Positions 59,667 to 64,000 of a DNA stretch of 64,000 nucleotides are shown here, piece by piece. The stretch's first letter is position 1, and each line of letters begins with the position of its first letter. The notes below the pieces were generated by a model, which was not told the DNA's origin, ran no database searches, and saw only the letters and a program-made list of their open reading frames with translations. Source of the stretch: Symbiodinium natans (Eukaryota > Sar > Dinophyceae > Suessiales > Symbiodiniaceae); NCBI GenBank assembly GCA_905221605.1, contig CAJNDS010002776.1:188001-252000 (forward strand), in the 5' to 3' direction. The position numbers and the translations under genes are program-made.

Positions 59667-60458
59667 ATGGAAGAATACCATGGTTTGCTAATGTTTGTCA
59701 GGCGCAACCGTCATGTCGCATTCGTAGTTCACAGGCAGCATGCTAACCTTCAAAAGCCTCAAGAGCCTCTTTACTGTGAAGCTGCCCCCTTAGGTTCCTA
59801 CATTCTTTGTGCTTCACATGGCGTCGGAGCTCGGGTGCACATGCAACACCTATGCGACTCTATCTGCTCACGGAAACCACTGGCAGAGAAGCGGCAGAGA
59901 TGCACACACATCCTGGGCGGCGCAAAGGCTCTGATAGATACACCGCATGTGATGGAGATCTGCAAGCCGCATACCTGCCGAGCTGCCCACGGACTGCCCC
60001 TTGCATGCGTTGAGGCGGTGCCGGCATCCTTGGTCAGCTGCCAGTTGCTTGGAGTGGATAACACCCAATGTGCCTGCAGCATGCCCTTCAAGCTAACAGA
60101 AGCATTGTTGTTGCCGGACCCAGCAGCAACTTCGAAACTGCAGGATTCGCAGTTGTGCTACGGCACAGTAGTCGCCATACTAGGTCAGCTAGTTGGAAAC
60201 AGGAGCAGCAATCGCCATCTGTTCCATCAGAAACCATTTCCATCCTTCTGCACTCTTGTGCCCATTGCTGTGACACATCCTGTCAGGTCAGCATTCGCTT
60301 CCGTGCATCTCTCATCCGAGGATGTCTCAGTTCCAGTCAAAGACCAAGGAAGCGTGGTAGAGTTCGAGCTCCAGCGACGGTCTGTGCTTTATTGGCCGGC
60401 TCCTATGACCCAGCAGTGTCTCCAGAACGTACGTTGCTTGCTAGCTTCTGCTGCTTGA
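59667..60458 (+). CDS. Long plus-strand open frame of unknown status
   Basis: 263 codons without a stop, containing LYCEAAPLGSYILCASHGVG and VVAILGQLVGNRSSNRHLFH. No family is recognised, the strand opposes the cluster, and composition is Cys/His-rich without a metal-binding pattern I can name. A frame this long is uncommon by chance in 128 kb of strand at this base composition, so it is listed. Confidence 0.2.
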   Translation: MEEYHGLLMFVRRNRHVAFVVHRQHANLQKPQEPLYCEAAPLGSYILCASHGVGARVHMQHLCDSICSRKPLAEKRQRCTHILGGAKALIDTPHVMEICKPHTCRAAHGLPLACVEAVPASLVSCQLLGVDNTQCACSMPFKLTEALLLPDPAATSKLQDSQLCYGTVVAILGQLVGNRSSNRHLFHQKPFPSFCTLVPIAVTHPVRSAFASVHLSSEDVSVPVKDQGSVVEFELQRRSVLYWPAPMTQQCLQNVRCLLASAA

Positions 60459-60599
60459 AGTAAAGTGTCCGCAGGAGATGCACCATGTCGTCCCGATTCA
60501 GCAGACCTCGCCCGGAGCGCGGAATGCATGCCACCCAATGCAGACAAGCCAGTCTAACTTGCAGCATTCCAGCTATGCCTTACTCAGTAGCGCGCGAAG

Positions 60600-61344
60600 G
60601 CTACCCGAAGCAAAGCATTAAGTATGAGGTATAAAAACCCCGCCTGAACACAGCTCGACCCGGTGGCTGGGGTTCCGCAGGCCATTCGAACATACTGGGC
60701 TGGCTTCTGGAGATTGTACAGCACGCCTGCGCTGTGAAGTTGACTTTCGGGCTTTGAAGTTCTGCCTGGCGGTGTATGAAGGTGTAGGTGTAGGTGCTTC
60801 GAAGGCCCTCCAGAGGGTCTCCCAGGACCCCTTTCTTGCCAGCAGAGGATCATCAGTCTCTCTTCAACAGCATGCTCAAGGAAGCCAACTCCTCCTGCAA
60901 TGCCTTCGGGCAAACTGAGAACGTCTGAAGAAAGGACGACAAACGACCCATTCATCATGCGCAGCATACGCTGGCCACATTGATCACTACAAATATCATT
61001 TTGCTTGAATCAACATTTACATATACTATGGCCGTGATATGAAAATGTAGTGTATCAGGTGCCTGATCACACCAAACCATGCAAATGAAAAAACCAATGA
61101 GATCAATGACCAGCTGGCTTCCTCCAGTCGAGGATGATGCGAAGACTATGACCGTGGGCCCAATGTGGGGGGAATTCGGGGGGCCCGGAGCTACGAAAGA
61201 AAAAGAACAGCTCATGCCTTCACTCTCCCCATGCAGGGCCTCGCACAACTTGCCTTCAGGAGTTCTCGCCAGGTACCTGACAGCCAGACAGCCAAGGCGC
61301 AAGGGAAACAATGACCCCAATTTATTGCTCATCCCCGCAAACAT
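60600..61344 (-). CDS. Candidate exons of an unidentified gene
   Basis: Two adjoining minus-strand stretches. About 61344-61075 reads KLGSLFPLRLGCLAVRYLAR, TPEGKLCEALHGE and IGPTVIVFASSSTGGSQLVI, followed by a GT donor-like step at CTCATTG|GTTTTT. From the ATG at 60967, the second reads MLRMMNGSFVVLSSDVLSLP, AGGVGFLEHAVEERLMILCW and further. The TVIVFASSSTGGSQ block faintly recalls the VFVNxxSGG start of lipid-kinase catalytic domains, which is too weak for a call. The plus strand is also open over part of this. Confidence 0.4.
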
Positions 61345-61865
61345 GCCAGTGGATCTTGAGACGCCTGCATGAGTCGGATGAATTTAGGTGTGATTCCCGA
61401 CCGTAGTGCCCACATTATGGGCAAACTAGATCTGAATCTGCCTGCCACCGGACGTTCCCACTATTCCCAGTCCGCTTATATCGCTGGAGAGTCGCTCATG
61501 GAGGAGCTCCAAGTAAGCGCTTGCCTCAACGTCGTCCTGCTCAACCCAGCACGTGTCGCTCAGCTGCGGGTGTAGCAGTTATCATGAGAATCTGATCTGA
61601 TTTGTTGGGGCTGGAGTTGCAGCGCTGCACTGGTTAAAGGTGGGCAGTAGCTGTGGCCGCGCTGCGCAAAGAACACGAACAAGTTACGTTGTGATGCCTG
61701 GGTGCCGTTCTGGAGCTGCTGCCATATCCTGGACCTTGCTGCCGTGGGCAATATCTGCGGACCCACCTCACGAAGGACAACATACAACTAGAATGAACAT
61801 ACGCAGCGCACCGCGGAACACTGCTCTGAAACCGGCCCCGAAACCTTTTGACCGGCGCCCTATGA

Positions 61866-63137
61866 TCAAATCAAATGACGATCATGAAATCGGTTGCGGG
61901 AACGCCGCAGGCAGCAAGGTATGCCCACATTTACATTATGAAATTGGGGCGCGACAGGGGGAACCGGGGGGAAGGTGTCGTGCAAATGGCCCCAGGAAAA
62001 TGTGCCGCCGTTGCTCAAGTGAGCCGTGAAGTGGCCGTCGGAGGCTTCCAACTCTTGTACGTGGGGGAGCGACACAGCGCTTCCACCCAGTAAAGGATTG
62101 CCCCAAGCAATGACAGAGCCATCCCGCAGCAAAGCTGCGAACGCTTGTTTTGTAGCCTCCACCTTCAGCACATCCTGAAGCCTCGCCGCCACGCTGCTGC
62201 AGTCCCCACCAGCACCAGCATCCCCCCATGTAACGACATGACCGTTGCAGAGCAGGGCAGCAAAAGCACCCATGGTGCCTCGAATGCACTTGACCTGCTG
62301 GAGCTGAGCTCGAACTGAGCTGCAGTCTCCACCAAAAGATGGGGCACCCCAGGTCTCCACCAAACCGTTCGACATCAACGCTGCAAAGGCGGAATGAGAA
62401 GATGCGATCTGAATCACATTCTTGAGGTCGGATGAAGCAGAAAGAGGTACGTGCGAACCCCAAGATACCACGGAACCATCTTCTAAAAGAGCCGTGAAGG
62501 AAGAACCCGCCGCCACTACGTCTCTTACACCGCGGAGTCGATCAGAAACCTGGCTGCTGTCCCCACCCGCAGATCGCTGGCCCCAGGAAACGGCAGTGCC
62601 ATCATGCCGAATTGCTGTGAACGCACCCCGAGAAGCACATAGCCGTCGCACAGCTCTTAGCTCCTGATGGCTGTAGCCTCCCAAAGCAGGGTCGCCCCAA
62701 GTGACGACGGAACCGTTTCCCAACAAAGCTGCAAATGCGGATCTAGTGGCCACGAGCTGCTGGACATCACGCAGTTCCTCCTCCAGCTCGGAAATGTCAC
62801 CGCCACAGTTGGCATCACCCTGAACCACAACAGAGCCATCACCCCGAAGAGTAGCACTTGCATGGCCGTACCAACTGTGAACTCTTTGGTCCTTTCTTGT
62901 TAGGGCAGTCAGTTGCTCTTCCTCCTGCAGACCGCAGTCAGCAAGCACAAGAGACCCAGCAAGCTGTTTCCCTGTCTGAGATATCAGGCTCATGAGGCCA
63001 GTCTGGGTGTCCAAGACCTGCCTATTCCTGAACTTCACTTGGGCACTCTCCTTTACATCTTCGACTCTCCACGTCCACCTTGCTTGTATTTGCACGGTGG
63101 TGCCGCTGAGCAATGCGATCTGCAAGGAGACCGACAT
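61866..63137 (-). CDS. Ubiquitin-like plus RCC1-repeat protein, intronless
   Basis: 423 codons in one frame from ATG at 63137. Residues 1-80 resemble a ubiquitin-like domain (SVSLQIALLSGTTVQIQ, VEDVKESAQVKF, LVLADCGLQEEEQLTAL). Residues 85 to about 390 carry seven to eight RCC1-type repeats of about 45 residues with the pattern AFAALLxDGSVVxWGxPxxGGD, for example FTALLEDGSVVSWG and FAALLCNGHVVTWGDAGAGG. RCC1 repeats fold into a propeller used in GTPase regulation or ubiquitin ligases. This layout is common in dinoflagellates, often labelled HERC-like, but there is no HECT domain here. The lack of introns contrasts with its neighbours and suggests descent from a reinserted cDNA. The C-terminus after residue 395 (CCLRRSRNRFHD) looks non-conserved. 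Confidence 0.85.
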   Translation of the reverse strand: MSVSLQIALLSGTTVQIQARWTWRVEDVKESAQVKFRNRQVLDTQTGLMSLISQTGKQLAGSLVLADCGLQEEEQLTALTRKDQRVHSWYGHASATLRGDGSVVVQGDANCGGDISELEEELRDVQQLVATRSAFAALLGNGSVVTWGDPALGGYSHQELRAVRRLCASRGAFTAIRHDGTAVSWGQRSAGGDSSQVSDRLRGVRDVVAAGSSFTALLEDGSVVSWGSHVPLSASSDLKNVIQIASSHSAFAALMSNGLVETWGAPSFGGDCSSVRAQLQQVKCIRGTMGAFAALLCNGHVVTWGDAGAGGDCSSVAARLQDVLKVEATKQAFAALLRDGSVIAWGNPLLGGSAVSLPHVQELEASDGHFTAHLSNGGTFSWGHLHDTFPPVPPVAPQFHNVNVGIPCCLRRSRNRFHDRHLI

Positions 63138-63180
63138 GGCCAGTGTTCCCTTGCAATGCCTGCTGTATGCACCCGTGCAT

Positions 63181-63194
63181 TTGAACCAAACGGA
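63181..63194 (-). other. Possible spliced-leader relict upstream of the RCC1-repeat gene
   Basis: On the minus strand, CCGTTTGGTTCAAA sits about 45 to 57 bases before the ATG. It resembles the leader end CCATTTTGGCTCAAG with one base lost and three changed. Position and strand are as expected for a reinserted trans-spliced mRNA, but the match is degenerate. Confidence 0.3.
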
Positions 63195-63209
63195 TCCTGG
63201 TTAATTAGT

Positions 63210-63480
63210 TAGTCCCCTACGGCCCGTGCATGATGCAATGTATACAGTATCGTTTGTCGTGCAACACGTCGCCAATCTGCACGGCTGATCCTGGCATGCG
63301 CTCTTGAGCTCTCTCGTCTGAGGTGACAATGGAACCCTGCAACTGCAAGGACAGCCGCAAGCGCAGCCCGAAAGTTCCTCCGAGGGTCTGCGCCTTGCAG
63401 TAGAGCGAAAGATCCCGAAAGTCCGAGCAGCCAATCTATACCCTCCTTCAGCAGCCCCTGCAACCTGCTTTAACATCTTC
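63210..63480 (-). CDS. Candidate exon upstream of the RCC1-repeat gene
   Basis: Two minus frames are open; one reads LLKEGIDWLLGLSGSFALLQ then GADPRRNFRAALAAVLAVAG. Protein-like but unrecognised. It could be the end of the next gene in the cluster. Confidence 0.25.
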
Positions 63481-63498
63481 ATTGCCCCTAATGGAATT

Positions 63499-63602
63499 GG
63501 GGGTTTACCATACTAGGGGTTCCTTGTTGGGGCCCTTCTAAAACGGGGATCCTACTATTTGGGCTGTCTGTTTTAGGGGTCCCCTATATTTCGTAAACCC
63601 CC
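63499..63602. mobile_element. MITE-like element, family 1, complete copy
   Basis: 104 bp bounded by perfect inverted repeats GGGGGTTTAC (63499-63508) and GTAAACCCCC (63593-63602). Core GGGGATCCTACTATTTGGG is shared with the copies at 35288, 39804 and 58160. No coding capacity. Confidence 0.8.
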
Positions 63603-63630
63603 GAGTTGAGCCCCTGGAGCCTCTCCAGAG

Positions 63631-64000
63631 ATGCCCTCGTCAGCTTCAGCCACGAGAGTGAGGCAAACGCCGCCTTCGCCAGGAGCGAGTGTCACTGCTT
63701 CCGGTGTGCCTCAGCCTACAACATTGATTTACACCACCCATCCTGTTCCCAGGAGTTCATCTGCAACAACTATCCACTCAACTCCCCTCCTACTTATCCT
63801 TTCAAGTCAGCCCTCCCATCATCTTTCCTCCGGCCTTTTTCCACGCTTAGTGCCTCATCCTTCAGGGCCCAGCCGTGGCCGCGAAGCGCGCGGCGCAGCT
63901 GCATCATCGCCTTCGCGGGGCAGAAAGGGGATCAAGGAAGGATGCAAAAGGCGACTCCTGCATCTCCCGCCTCGCAGGGTAGTAGAAGCACATCTATGCT
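63631..64000 (+). CDS. Ser/Pro/Thr-rich open frame running off the window
   Basis: 123 codons from ATG at 63631 with no stop before the window end. It reads MPSSASATRVRQTPPSPGAS, then VPQPTTLIYTTHPVPRSSSA, and later GREARGAAASSPSRGRKG. Low complexity and high GC weaken the case. If real, it lies divergent from the minus-strand cluster and marks a strand switch between 63.2 and 63.6 kb. Confidence 0.3.
   Translation, partial: MPSSASATRVRQTPPSPGASVTASGVPQPTTLIYTTHPVPRSSSATTIHSTPLLLILSSQPSHHLSSGLFPRLVPHPSGPSRGREARGAAASSPSRGRKGIKEGCKRRLLHLPPRRVVEAHLC

Noticed and set aside
1-64000. tRNA, rRNA, CRISPR arrays, bacterial operons or phage genes
   Set aside because: No tRNA T-arm with pairing stems, no rRNA-like stretch and no spaced direct repeats with unique spacers were seen; the genes are clearly eukaryotic and spliced.

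Overview
The window looks like a nuclear chromosome segment of a dinoflagellate, most likely of the Symbiodiniaceae/Suessiales type. Four things point there. Every firmly identified gene lies on the minus strand, a long unidirectional cluster. Plant-type TTTAGGG telomere repeats are scattered internally, several inside introns. The genes are cut into very short exons by introns that mostly start with GC or GA instead of GT and end AG|G. The organism call is inference; no rRNA, plastid gene or perfect spliced leader is present. I rebuilt exons by hand from protein-family similarity and checked that codon phases join.

Layout along the plus axis (genes read right to left). 1-1,022: 3' exons of a PfkB/ribokinase-like gene with no visible 5' half. 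1,499-11,818: a complete 20-exon gene for 26S proteasome ATPase Rpt1 (PSMC2), including a 6.75-kb intron that holds exon-like sequence of another gene and a MITE-like element. 11,819-16,614: no recognised gene; simple repeats and a few candidate exons. 16,615-18,986: a complete 6-exon N-alpha-acetyltransferase 30 (NAA30/Mak3). 18,987-21,700: no recognised gene, a TATTTAGGG array. 21,702-26,340 and 30,598-36,036: two paralogous single-domain voltage-gated cation channels with a C-terminal EF hand, separated by an unidentified multi-exon gene (26,870-29,260). 36,040-48,065: repeat-rich, with trinucleotide tracts, MITE-like copies and a 2.4-kb cluster of five minisatellites (14, 74, 62, 42 and 42 bp), plus a few candidate exons. 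48,066-48,879: a complete two-exon glyoxalase-like protein. 51,337-52,962: YWTD/LDL-receptor class B propeller exons. 54,781-55,461: an unidentified protein. 56-61 kb: scattered candidate exons, including a ubiquitin-like N-terminus. 61,866-63,137: an intronless ubiquitin-like plus RCC1-repeat protein. 63,631-64,000: an open plus-strand frame leaving the window, possibly a strand switch.

The genes do not form a pathway: proteasome, protein N-terminal acetylation, ion transport and adhesion/propeller functions are side by side, as is usual in dinoflagellate tandem clusters. The most informative signals are the splice-site census (10 GT, 33 GC and 11 GA donors among 54 introns I could place), the different intron positions in the two channel paralogs, the intronless RCC1 gene with a spliced-leader-like motif just upstream, and at least three families of short inverted-repeat elements.
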